Below are positions 35,501 through 43,348 of a DNA stretch of 64,000 nucleotides, piece after piece (within the stretch, counting starts at the first letter, position 1; every line of letters starts with the position of its first letter). Source of the stretch: Bacteroidales bacterium. GTDB taxonomy: Bacteria; Bacteroidota; Bacteroidia; Bacteroidales; Tenuifilaceae. The notes under the pieces are model-generated. The model was not told the DNA's origin. It saw only the letters and a program-made list of their open reading frames with translations, and did not search any database. The position numbers and the translations under genes were made by a program. The DNA lies in assembly GCA_020636835.1 (NCBI GenBank), contig JACJXC010000004.1, positions 124,001-188,000 on the forward strand, read 5' to 3'.

Positions 35501-38113
35501 CGTTTCGAGCCAGCTACTGCCGGGCTTTGGCTCGGGCAGCACAAAGCCAACATTCACATCGTACGGATTGAATACCTTGGAGAATAAATCGATGCTAAAA
35601 TCGCCTCCCTGCTCAAACACACGACCCTTAAACAGCACATTGATTGCAGCCGGGGCATTATCCGACGTATTGATTCGACCGTTAACAGTGGCATTCCCCT
35701 CGGCATTGAGTTGACCCTCCCAAAGAGTGCTTGTTTCGTGGGAGATTTCAATTCCAGGATCGTCGAAAGTGTAATTTGTATGGTTGGGGAATGTGGCCTT
35801 CGCCTTGCTTGTGGTAACCTCATAAATAGCCCTCAAGTTTCCGGCAGTAGCACCATGCAGCCACTTGGCATTCACCAAGGCATTAATATTACCCGATGTT
35901 GGAATTTTATCTAAATCGAATTTGATTTTTAAGCGATTGGGCTTAATGGTTTCCACCTTTAAGGCTTTGCTAAAGGTAGCGCCCCCCACCTTAACCATGG
36001 CACGCCACGATCCGGTTGGCGCCTGCGATTCAGTGGCAACGGGGAAATAGAAGATTCCCAGCTCATTATTAACCTGCACCAACTTTTTAACCAGCAAGCC
36101 CTTAGGATCGCGGAGTTCAAAAATAATGGGATGCCCCATGGGCAAAACCTTCCCTTTATCCTCGAGGACAAAAGCAATGTGGAGCGAATCGCCTGGACGC
36201 CACACACCCCGTTCGCCATATATCATTCCCTTTAGCCCACGCTGCACCTCGGAGCCACCAACGTCGAAGTTGCTCAACGAGTTGGATGTACCGTTATCGA
36301 CCCTCAGGTACCCCTTCATGGAGCCATCGGTAACAGTAACAAGGAAAGGTGTACGCGAAACCTTCAGCTCAACCAGTCCATCGCCATTGGTTGAACCCTC
36401 GGCCAGGGTCTGATTCTGATAATCCGACACCCGGACAGTAACCCCCGATTTAGCCTTAGCGGTGGGCAAGTCCGAAACAGCCACAACCATCCCCCCATTG
36501 TTCCCCAGCTTGGCAATAACACCCAGATCCGACGATATCACCATCTGCTTAATCATTCTGGACTGCGAGTAGTATGCCGAGTTGCAGGGGTTATCGCGTT
36601 CGTTCCAGCTATAATCCTCGTCGTAGTAATAATCATATTCGTAGTCGTAATCGTAGCCAGGCCCATCGTAAGCCGCGGTGTTGATTGTTTCGTCGAAATC
36701 CACAGTTGAAGAATTAGCATCGTCGGTATCTTCGCCCTCACAGGGGTTAAGCAGTTGCTTCTTATTAAAACTGATACCGATCTGGTACATAGCGCCAGGA
36801 TCGGCAGTAAACAGACTACCCAAATCGAGCGTATAGCGGGTCCACTTGTTGGGAGTAATAACCCCGAGTTGGCTCAGGCTGATCACCTTGCGGAAAACGG
36901 GAAACCCAACACGCTTCAACTCATAGCTGCCCCCCAGCGTGTTCACCTGCAAATAGTAGGGAATATTATTCTCGTATATCTTAATCACCTCAATGGTAAC
37001 CGCCTTAAGGTTTACCGCCTCGAACGGGTACACCAATCCCTGGGATGTAGGCAGAATAGTTCCCGACCCAAGAGAGCGGATGCCCGGTTTCACATCCTCG
37101 AAGATAAACTTCTGCGAGTATGCCTCCTTCAGCTTATCGCCAATGGCATTGCGCACACCCTTATTTACCCACAATGTACGAACATCCTGAATTGCCTCGG
37201 GAAGATATGCCCGGAGCGTATTCGCCCTCACCTCGAACCTCAAATCGGTAAAACCATCAAGCTCCACTAATCCGGAGAAATCCTGGGATTTGTCGAGCAA
37301 ATCGGAAAAAATGATTAGAACCGACTGCTGTGGCGACTGCGTCTCCTTTGAACTTATTACCACAAACTGACCCAATTCGGGGATATTAAACGATTCGGCG
37401 CCCTCGGTAGTTCCACCAATTGCCTCGGCGCTCCATTTTACCTCCAGCACACCCTTGCCCTTGCTACGCTCAACACCCTTCACCTGTAAACGGTAGGTAT
37501 TCATGGACTCTAGGGGCTCCAGGGTAACCTCAAGCGATTTTCCGGTATAATTTGCGCCAACACATTTATTCAATTTCTCTAAATCGGCCTCATCGGCAGT
37601 TTGCAGCACCCCTTCGAGGGTATAGGTATTTGGAGCCTCAGCGCTTTGAACAATAAGCCCCTCAAAATCGATAGTAATGGATTGGGGGATAACCCTAAAG
37701 CTGAAATCGAACTTTTCGAGATGCGACTCGCGAACCTCGAAGAGTTTACCCAGCTTAAACGATGCCGTAAACGTTTGGCCCGACTCCATTGGCTCGGCGG
37801 GGCGGAACTCCACCGTTTGAGCATCAACCCAATAGGCGCTTCCATCGATACCAGGCGAAAAGTTGAATAAACGCTCCTTCACCTCGTCGCCAGCAGCCGT
37901 AAACATAGCCGTGGGTTGTGCCAACCGAACGGTAATATTGGAACGGGCAGGAATTAACCCCGAGGTATAGGCAGTGATATACTCCCCAAACGAGGGATCC
38001 ACCTCAACGGCAACCTCCTTTTTCCGTTTACAAGCAGTTTGGCCAACAACCAAAGCGCCGATTACAATTAGGAGCAGATATTTTGTTATGCCCCAAAGCT
38101 TTCTGTTTTTCAT
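32555..38113 (-). CDS. Alpha-2-macroglobulin family lipoprotein with thioester motif
   Basis: 1852 aa from the ATG at 38113, chosen because a lipoprotein signal (ILLIVIGALVVGQTAC-type, lipobox TAC) follows at once; upstream in-frame residues lack this. It has MG-like beta domains, a bait region, and the thioester motif GCVEQ with C1407, then the alpha-helical thioester domain. The family traps proteases in the periplasm and pairs with PBP1C. Between about residues 480 and 510 lies an odd Asp/Tyr-rich insertion flanked by NPC motifs. Confidence 0.94.
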   Translation of the reverse strand: MKNRKLWGITKYLLLIVIGALVVGQTACKRKKEVAVEVDPSFGEYITAYTSGLIPARSNITVRLAQPTAMFTAAGDEVKERLFNFSPGIDGSAYWVDAQTVEFRPAEPMESGQTFTASFKLGKLFEVRESHLEKFDFSFRVIPQSITIDFEGLIVQSAEAPNTYTLEGVLQTADEADLEKLNKCVGANYTGKSLEVTLEPLESMNTYRLQVKGVERSKGKGVLEVKWSAEAIGGTTEGAESFNIPELGQFVVISSKETQSPQQSVLIIFSDLLDKSQDFSGLVELDGFTDLRFEVRANTLRAYLPEAIQDVRTLWVNKGVRNAIGDKLKEAYSQKFIFEDVKPGIRSLGSGTILPTSQGLVYPFEAVNLKAVTIEVIKIYENNIPYYLQVNTLGGSYELKRVGFPVFRKVISLSQLGVITPNKWTRYTLDLGSLFTADPGAMYQIGISFNKKQLLNPCEGEDTDDANSSTVDFDETINTAAYDGPGYDYDYEYDYYYDEDYSWNERDNPCNSAYYSQSRMIKQMVISSDLGVIAKLGNNGGMVVAVSDLPTAKAKSGVTVRVSDYQNQTLAEGSTNGDGLVELKVSRTPFLVTVTDGSMKGYLRVDNGTSNSLSNFDVGGSEVQRGLKGMIYGERGVWRPGDSLHIAFVLEDKGKVLPMGHPIIFELRDPKGLLVKKLVQVNNELGIFYFPVATESQAPTGSWRAMVKVGGATFSKALKVETIKPNRLKIKFDLDKIPTSGNINALVNAKWLHGATAGNLRAIYEVTTSKAKATFPNHTNYTFDDPGIEISHETSTLWEGQLNAEGNATVNGRINTSDNAPAAINVLFKGRVFEQGGDFSIDLFSKVFNPYDVNVGFVLPEPKPGSSWLETGKDQEVSVVTVNTAGKAVSCSNLELELYKLEWRWWWQQSETGDASYVNQSYDRLIKRERFSTVNGKARVKLRVDYPEWGRFYMKITNKDNGNSAGSVVYFDWPYDSGRSQANRPGGASVLAIAANKSVCNVGDEFKLTIPGAENARALISIENGSRVIKAYWVDVPEATNVVDIEATEEMTPNAYLHVTLVQPHKDRANDLPIRLYGITKIEVTNPATILQPIIVVPDELKSEKMVEVTVKEKNGKRMNFTLAMVDEGLLDINRFQTPDPHSVFYAREAIGVKTWDLYNDVIGAYGGKLERLISIGGDGDLKPNEGDQSMRFKPVVRFFGPYALEKGKSRKIKFAMSNYVGSVRFMVVAAADGAYGCAEKACPVKNDLMVMATLPRVLGPQEVIKLPVNVFTMSDDMKKVKVTVRTSPNLKVKGSNEQVLKFSKPGDKMVFFEYMVENKVGPAKVEVIAEGNGIKSTQTIDILVRNPISEVTRSIDTLVPAGGKLSFDFSALGVPGTNQAFLEASVMPPLNLKKRLDDLIHYPHGCVEQTTSAVFPQIFLGELVELSKDQQENSNYFIAEAIRKLSRMQNTDGSFRYWPSYMYGDDWSTSYVGHFLLEARERGYAIPQGMISNWINYQRKAARSFSHRNDRHGSDELMQAYRLYTLALAKKAEVGAMNKMKEHELGMVAKMRLAAAYALIGQTETALAIVENVPLSVGSYRELSYTYGSANRDKGIVLETLLLLKQDAKAYPVAIELSKALSSNVWMSTQETAVALMSLSRMSIEKGKGDNVKLKYSLNGSAKSMSSEKPVARNQLGIVDGRNTIELSNSAKNAVYASVVLKGIPEQGDEVSFENDIRMAVDYLSSDGRTLNPLSLTKGTDFTCRVTISNPGIRGELKEMALTQIFPSGWEIQNARFEESANQSDEQFDYQDIRDDRVITYFSLKPHASKTFKLKLTATYAGRYYMPGPYCEAMYDNTIAASQKGGWVVVE

Positions 38114-38125
38114 AAGATTTATGGG

Positions 38126-38183
38126 TTGATTAATTTTAAAATGGCCAACGTCAAAACGCTCAACATTTGTCAAAATTAATCAA
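38126..38183. promoter_or_regulatory. 12-base inverted repeat overlapping a -7 box upstream of the A2M gene
   Basis: TTGATTAATTTT (38126-38137) and AAAATTAATCAA (38172-38183) are perfect complements 34 bases apart. On the minus strand TAATTTTG (38171-38178) matches a -7 box 58 bases from the A2M start and lies within the distal arm. Either an operator or a leader hairpin is possible. Confidence 0.55.
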
Positions 38184-38253
38184 CTTTTGGGGAGTAATAA
38201 CAACCTTTTCAAAATATTCGATTAACGCTGAACTTTTTAAACTTCACAAACAC

Positions 38254-38261
38254 TATCTTTG
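38254..38261 (+). promoter_or_regulatory. Candidate -7 box for yqeY
   Basis: TATCTTTG matches TAnnTTTG exactly, 28 bases before the ATG at 38289. A clear -33 box was not seen. Confidence 0.5.
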
Positions 38262-38288
38262 TAACATGTTACTAAAAATCCAACTACT

Positions 38289-38744
38289 ATGTCGCTAGAA
38301 GAAAGAATCAACCAGGATATTAAGGCCGCCATGATGGCCAAGGAGAAGGTTAAACTCGAAGCACTGCGCGCCATTAAAAGCGCCATTCTGCTTGCAAAGA
38401 CCGATGGGGAGCACAAGGACTCTCTTTCCACCGATGTTGAGATGAAGCTTCTGCAAAAACAGTACAAGCAACGCAAGGACGCCGCCGAGCAGTACATCCA
38501 AGCGGGCCGTCAGGAATTGGCCGACAAAGAATTGGAAGAAGCATCTTTTATTGAGGAATACCTTCCCAAAATGCTTAGTGCCGACGAGCTGAAAGCCGAG
38601 CTGGTTAAAATAATTGAGCAGGTTGGCGCAAAAGCCCCATCGGACATGGGAAAAGTAATGGGTGTAGCCTCTAAAGCGCTGGCAGGCAAAGCCGACGGCA
38701 AGGCAATTTCCGAAATGGTGAAGCAAATACTGGCGAACGCCTAA
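38289..38744 (+). CDS. yqeY: GatB/YqeY domain protein
   Basis: 151 aa, full length for the stand-alone YqeY family: SLEERINQDIKAAMMAKEKVKLEALRAIKSAI at the start and PSDMGKVMGVASKALAGKADGKAISEMVKQIL at the end. The domain is related to the tRNA-binding tail of GatB; its function is not established. In many Bacteroidota it follows ftsZ directly; here it stands 21 kb away with its own promoter-like box. Its stop overlaps the convergent DUF2185 gene by four bases. Confidence 0.93.
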   Translation: MSLEERINQDIKAAMMAKEKVKLEALRAIKSAILLAKTDGEHKDSLSTDVEMKLLQKQYKQRKDAAEQYIQAGRQELADKELEEASFIEEYLPKMLSADELKAELVKIIEQVGAKAPSDMGKVMGVASKALAGKADGKAISEMVKQILANA

Positions 38745-39073
38745 TCCTCCACAGGTTTAAACTTATCGGTACCGTCAACTCGCTCGAGCTCGGTACCGAT
38801 TTTTTGTTTTATGTAGGGGATGATTGCCGGATCGCAATTGGCAATATAGTTCAGGTCGAACATCATGAAGTGGTACTCATTATCGACATACTCCTGCGTT
38901 TCGGTTCCAGAGTAGAAACGCCATCCGCTATCGTCCTCGTCCTCGGGTTTCTCCTTATGCATATAGCCCACCGGGAGGCCATCCACCGTAACCATATCGG
39001 ATGCGTAACAGTAAAGCTTATGAGGGATCAACTCCTTCACCTCCTCGGGTTTCAACTTATACTTAAAGGACAT
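38741..39073 (-). CDS. DUF2185 domain protein
   Basis: 110 aa, cytoplasmic. The features (ACYASDMVTVDG-type strand, VGYMHKEKPEDEDDSGWRFYSGTE, N-terminal helix KLKPEEVKELI) are those of the DUF2185/Imm33-like family, some members of which act as immunity proteins to secreted toxins; no toxin gene is adjacent here. A TACTTTTG box lies 30 bases upstream. Family assignment is from recall. Confidence 0.7.
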   Translation of the reverse strand: MSFKYKLKPEEVKELIPHKLYCYASDMVTVDGLPVGYMHKEKPEDEDDSGWRFYSGTETQEYVDNEYHFMMFDLNYIANCDPAIIPYIKQKIGTELERVDGTDKFKPVED

Positions 39074-39102
39074 AGGTAAACTTATTTAGTTCGATTATCA
39101 CA

Positions 39103-39110
39103 CAAAAGTA
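39103..39110 (-). promoter_or_regulatory. Candidate -7 box for the DUF2185 gene
   Basis: TACTTTTG on the minus strand, 30 bases before the start at 39073; identical to the boxes before obgE and the AspT-type gene. Confidence 0.5.
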
Positions 39111-39279
39111 AACCAATTAAATTAAAATAAGAACATGAGGGGCTAAACGAGCAATTTATTGCAAAAACGGAGCAATACTTCAAGCACTCAAACCCTATTT
39201 ATGCACGCTACAATTGCACATGAGAAGCATTTTTGTTATTATTGTAACACTAAAGCGTAAATCAACAAATTACAAATCT

Positions 39280-41391
39280 ATGAAACGACTCAACACTATT
39301 ACCTCCTACACAATGGCCATATCCGCTGGCATAGCCATTCTCTGCACCTTATTTGCCGCATTCAACATAGAGCTGAGCAGCAAATCGGAGTTTATACTAA
39401 CAGCAGTAGAGTATTCACCATTCGTACTGGTAATCCTGTTTTTTATTGCGCTACTTGTAAAATCGATAATAGCACAAAAAACGGGGTGGACCCGATGGAC
39501 ATGCGTAGCCATTGGCGCAATATGGCTTATATCGCTGAACCTTGCCATATTCAGTAGCAATGCACACAACGAAACGCCCAGCAAATGGCTAATTGTTTTG
39601 ATGGAGCTATTCTTCCTCCCATTCTTCATACTCCCGCTAGTGATAAAAAATTCGTACTGGACAAAATGGCTCCTTGCCGCATACTCATTCTTTGCCACCA
39701 TTACAGCAGGCATTGCCCTGATTGCCTTTTCGGCACACTTCAAAGGTGTTGAAATTGAAACCAACCGCCTTTACCTAAACTCCGACAACAGCAATATTTA
39801 CGTAGCCAACTTCAAACGGGTTGGCCCATCCGCCTCGGAAAGGCAGTACCAAGTACACAAGTACGCCTTCCTGATGAAAAAAACACCGTTCGACTACTGG
39901 ACACTCACAGGCAAATGGAAGGGATACGACGATGATGGTATCATTATCTCGGAATGCGTGTACAACAACGGAACCGTTGAGGAGTGCACCCCAATCATCC
40001 CCGAAGGATCAATACTAATTGAAACACCCGAAGCCCTAAACGCGCTCAGCAACGCCACCGAGAACAGCCGCTACGTAATCAACGGCGACATAAAAGCGAC
40101 CAACAGTATAGAAATCGGCAACAAAAACGGCATAACCCTGCTGGGTGTTACAATGAATAGCAATCCTAAAATTTACTCATCGTCGCAAACCCCAACAACA
40201 ATAACATTCCGGAACTGCAACAACATAAAAATCCAGAATATCCAGTTCGATCTACAAACAGGAACAAACCCCGCCATTCTATCGTTCCACGGCTGCAAGA
40301 ATGTTGATATATCGAAATGCCGATTTAACGGAAAATCGGCATACTCGCTCACCTTCGACAACAATTGCGACAGCATCACCCTAACCAATAATTCGATGGA
40401 AGGCTTTGCGGAGTACGGAGTTCGGGTGCATTCCAGTTACAACACCTCCATTGAGGAGAATAAGTTCATCCAGCACAACGAAATTACCAACAGCAATATG
40501 GTTTGGATTGCCGACTGCCCCAGGCAGGATGTTGCCCCCATTTCGTTTACCGATATTTGCCCGTACATTCAGGATCACTTCTTCGATAATGATAATTCCG
40601 AAACCGTAACCATAAACGAGGATACCCAAATAGGAGCCTACTACTGGTCGGCACTTGAATTGCCATACGCACTGGGCATATACACAGCCATTTCGCAAAA
40701 GCTCTGCCCAAACGTAAGGGGCAGCCATACCGATGCTATTAATACGCTAGCATTTGTATCGGGAATTAACCCCATTGCCCCACAGAATGGGCAATACCCC
40801 AACCTATCGTTTAACCGGATTAACCCCAAATTTGTGGAATGGGGCGCAACCCTAATTAACAAAGATATTATCCCACTCAACTTCTACAACATAGTTCTGA
40901 AACGATTTGCCCGCATGATGTGCGAGAGCTACCTATACCTCAACAAAAACGAGGATTTAGAAAACCTACAGTATGAATACGCCAAGGCGGCCAACAGGGA
41001 TATGGCCTCGGGGTTCATTAAGTACCGATTCCAGCACGCATTACCCCATTACAATATCAACTCGAATAACGAAGAATACAACAAGGGATACGACGAAGAG
41101 GCCGATTACGCAACACCTGAAAATGGAGAAGAACAAACCGACGAAACGAACTACTCCAACTACTACACCCAAACCGAGGAAGTGCCGTGTATGATGGGAT
41201 TCTGGATTCGCCGTGTGATTGATGGCTCAGCCAAATCGATATGGAAAGCCACCCTAAAATTCATGCAGACATTCGACCCGGAATGGCTTAAAGAAACAAT
41301 GTATACTTACGAAATGGCACTTCCAGAGGAGCAAGAAGCAAACCCCAACGATGAATTAAGCATAGTTGAGATTCAGGAACAGGAGATGTAA
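39280..41391 (+). CDS. Five-TM protein with a right-handed beta-helix region, unknown function
   Basis: 703 aa from the ATG at 39280; the upstream in-frame extension to 39214 is weak and poorly hydrophobic. Residues 1-155 hold about five TM segments. Residues about 265-430 show repeated NCNNIKIQNIQF / GCKNVDISKCRF / NCDSITLTNNSM / SSYNTSIEENKF units, each about 22-24 residues, as in parallel beta-helices. A C-terminal region has the phrase MGFWIRRVIDGSAKSIWKATLKFMQTFDPEW and an acidic end. No family was recognised for the whole. A strong terminator follows at 41416. Confidence 0.6.
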   Translation: MKRLNTITSYTMAISAGIAILCTLFAAFNIELSSKSEFILTAVEYSPFVLVILFFIALLVKSIIAQKTGWTRWTCVAIGAIWLISLNLAIFSSNAHNETPSKWLIVLMELFFLPFFILPLVIKNSYWTKWLLAAYSFFATITAGIALIAFSAHFKGVEIETNRLYLNSDNSNIYVANFKRVGPSASERQYQVHKYAFLMKKTPFDYWTLTGKWKGYDDDGIIISECVYNNGTVEECTPIIPEGSILIETPEALNALSNATENSRYVINGDIKATNSIEIGNKNGITLLGVTMNSNPKIYSSSQTPTTITFRNCNNIKIQNIQFDLQTGTNPAILSFHGCKNVDISKCRFNGKSAYSLTFDNNCDSITLTNNSMEGFAEYGVRVHSSYNTSIEENKFIQHNEITNSNMVWIADCPRQDVAPISFTDICPYIQDHFFDNDNSETVTINEDTQIGAYYWSALELPYALGIYTAISQKLCPNVRGSHTDAINTLAFVSGINPIAPQNGQYPNLSFNRINPKFVEWGATLINKDIIPLNFYNIVLKRFARMMCESYLYLNKNEDLENLQYEYAKAANRDMASGFIKYRFQHALPHYNINSNNEEYNKGYDEEADYATPENGEEQTDETNYSNYYTQTEEVPCMMGFWIRRVIDGSAKSIWKATLKFMQTFDPEWLKETMYTYEMALPEEQEANPNDELSIVEIQEQEM

Positions 41392-41415
41392 ACTAATCAG
41401 AACCAGAAACATAGC

Positions 41416-41441
41416 AAAAGGAGGGACGTATCCCTCCTTTT
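41416..41441. terminator. Bidirectional terminator after the five-TM gene
   Basis: AAAAGGAGGGA and TCCCTCCTTTT form a perfect 11-base stem around CGTA. A-run and T-run flanks allow termination of both the plus-strand gene and the convergent AspT-type gene. Confidence 0.9.
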
Positions 41442-41512
41442 AGTTTATCATAGAATAAATGAATACCCATGGTAGCACGGAATGAATAAGACATTCCACA
41501 CCTAATGCAGTA

Positions 41513-43171
41513 CTAAAGAAACATCAGTACAAGTACCTGAATTAGCAGCACGCGTAGAAACATTACTACCGGGTAAACCGTAGCATAGGCAGTGGCCTGA
41601 GCCTGTCCGGGAGCCATGGCATTGGCAAACTCTAACGCAGGTGGATCGGTCATTGAACCAGCCAGCATCCCGCATATCGACAAAAAGTTAAACTTCATCA
41701 AACGGGCAATAGTTCCAATTATCAGAATGGGAACTAGAGTGATGATAGCCCCGTAAACCATCCACATATAACCGCCACCAACCAGCGTTTCCACAAAATG
41801 CTCACCAGCCGACAAGCCTACACAGGCAAGGAACAGGACAATACCCAATTCGCGGATAAACAGGTTAGCACTGGGTGTCATATAAAAATCGAGTTTCCCA
41901 ATTCGACCCTTCAAGCCCAGGAATAGAGCCACCAGCAAGGGACCACCAGCCAACCCCAAACGGGCTGGAGCAGGCAAACCTGCAATGGGAATAGGAATGC
42001 TACCCAAAAGCACACCCCCGAAAATTCCAATGAAGAGGGGAATGATATTGGGATGCGAAAGCTCTTTCATGGAATCGCCCAGTAACTTTGCCACCTCGTC
42101 GAGCGATTGCCGCTCACCCACAATACGGAGCGTATCGCCAAACTCGAGGCTATCCTCCTCGTTGGCCATAACCTCGGATCCGGCACGGAAAATTCGGGTA
42201 ATATTCACCGGGTAGCGTCGGGAGATCCCAATCTCCTTAATGGTTTTACCAGCCAACTTCTTATTGGTAAACACCACCTGCCGCATACCCAGAGCGCCAG
42301 TAATCTCGGTTTCCTTAGTCTTCTGCAAGGAGCCAAACCGCTCGCTCAGCGCCTGGTAACGTGCAGGGGTAGACACCCCGTATAAATAGTCGCCCTCAAG
42401 GAGAATGGTATCGCCACTGGGAATGAAAAACTCGTTATTGCGCAACATCCGCGATAGCACAAAGTCGCCCTTCAACAGATTGCGAACGGAATCAACGTTT
42501 TGACCGATTAAGGACTTATCAACCACCTTGATATTAACAGCCTCGAGCCTCCCGGACAACCCGGACACCTCGGCCTGATACTTTTCCACCTCGTGATTTA
42601 CCGACACCTTGAATATACTCCGCAGCGTAATCAAAGCAAGAATAACCCCGATTACTCCAAATGGATACGCCACAGCGTAGGCCATACTGGTTAAAGGCAC
42701 ATCCACGGAAGCAGTGGCAAACTGCTCGGCAATAACCTGTTGCGCGGCGCCCAAGCTGGGCGTGTTAGTAACAGCACCACACAGCACACCAACAATAACA
42801 GGAGTGGGGATATTAAATATCAATTTTAAAGATGCTGCAATTACAAGACCCAAAAGAACGATACCAATAGCCAGCAAATTCAACTTCAGGCCATTGCTAC
42901 GCAACGAGGGGATAAAACGGGGGCCAACCTCCAGCCCAATGGAGTATACAAAAAGAATGAGACCAAACTCCTTCACAAAATGGAGCACTTCGTGATTTGG
43001 CCTTGCGCCAAGATGCCCAACCAAAAGGCCGGCAAACAGCACACCGGCAATGCCCAGCTTTACCTGCAATGCCTTAACGCGCCCTAAAAAGATACCCACA
43101 ATCCCCACAATACTAAGGAATAGTAAAGTGGATGCGGTACCGCTCGAAGTAAATAGTTTAATAATATCCAT
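41513..43171 (-). CDS. AspT/YidE-type (AAE family) transporter with TrkA-C domains
   Basis: 552 aa from the ATG at 43171. Two blocks of hydrophobic helices (about 5-190 and 370-552) flank a cytoplasmic region with two TrkA_C (RCK-C) domains, seen as LSGRLEAVNIKVVDKSLIGQNVDSV and LAGKTIKEIGISRRYPVNITRI. GAVTNTPSLGAAQ and GSMTDPPALEFANAM are the paired membrane signature of this family, which includes aspartate:alanine antiporters. The substrate is unknown. A TACTTTTG box is 20 bases upstream. Confidence 0.93.
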   Translation of the reverse strand: MDIIKLFTSSGTASTLLFLSIVGIVGIFLGRVKALQVKLGIAGVLFAGLLVGHLGARPNHEVLHFVKEFGLILFVYSIGLEVGPRFIPSLRSNGLKLNLLAIGIVLLGLVIAASLKLIFNIPTPVIVGVLCGAVTNTPSLGAAQQVIAEQFATASVDVPLTSMAYAVAYPFGVIGVILALITLRSIFKVSVNHEVEKYQAEVSGLSGRLEAVNIKVVDKSLIGQNVDSVRNLLKGDFVLSRMLRNNEFFIPSGDTILLEGDYLYGVSTPARYQALSERFGSLQKTKETEITGALGMRQVVFTNKKLAGKTIKEIGISRRYPVNITRIFRAGSEVMANEEDSLEFGDTLRIVGERQSLDEVAKLLGDSMKELSHPNIIPLFIGIFGGVLLGSIPIPIAGLPAPARLGLAGGPLLVALFLGLKGRIGKLDFYMTPSANLFIRELGIVLFLACVGLSAGEHFVETLVGGGYMWMVYGAIITLVPILIIGTIARLMKFNFLSICGMLAGSMTDPPALEFANAMAPGQAQATAYATVYPVVMFLRVLLIQVLVLMFL

Positions 43172-43190
43172 CGTTATACTTATATTGCGG

Positions 43191-43198
43191 CAAAAGTA
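43191..43198 (-). promoter_or_regulatory. Candidate -7 box for the AspT-type gene
   Basis: TACTTTTG on the minus strand, 20 bases before the chosen start at 43171. It supports that start over the longer frame beginning at 43204, which would lie upstream of the box. Confidence 0.5.
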
Positions 43199-43291
43199 AG
43201 TCATTTTAAATATTTAACTCGGCATTACACTTATGTTATTAATCATGTAATGCAATAAGAGCAGAACTATCGACAAAGAATTATCAATAAA

Positions 43292-43318
43292 AAAAGCCTC
43301 ACCCCAATTAACCGAGGC
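43292..43318 (-). terminator. Terminator after the TonB receptor gene
   Basis: On the minus strand GCCTC pairs with GAGGC around a 13-base loop and is followed by a run of seven T; outer bases AAGCCT/AGGCTT offer an alternative stem. It ends the flavodoxin/TonB operon 30 bases after the receptor stop. Confidence 0.75.
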
Positions 43319-43348
43319 AAGGCTTTAACTAACTATGAGAATTTAAAC

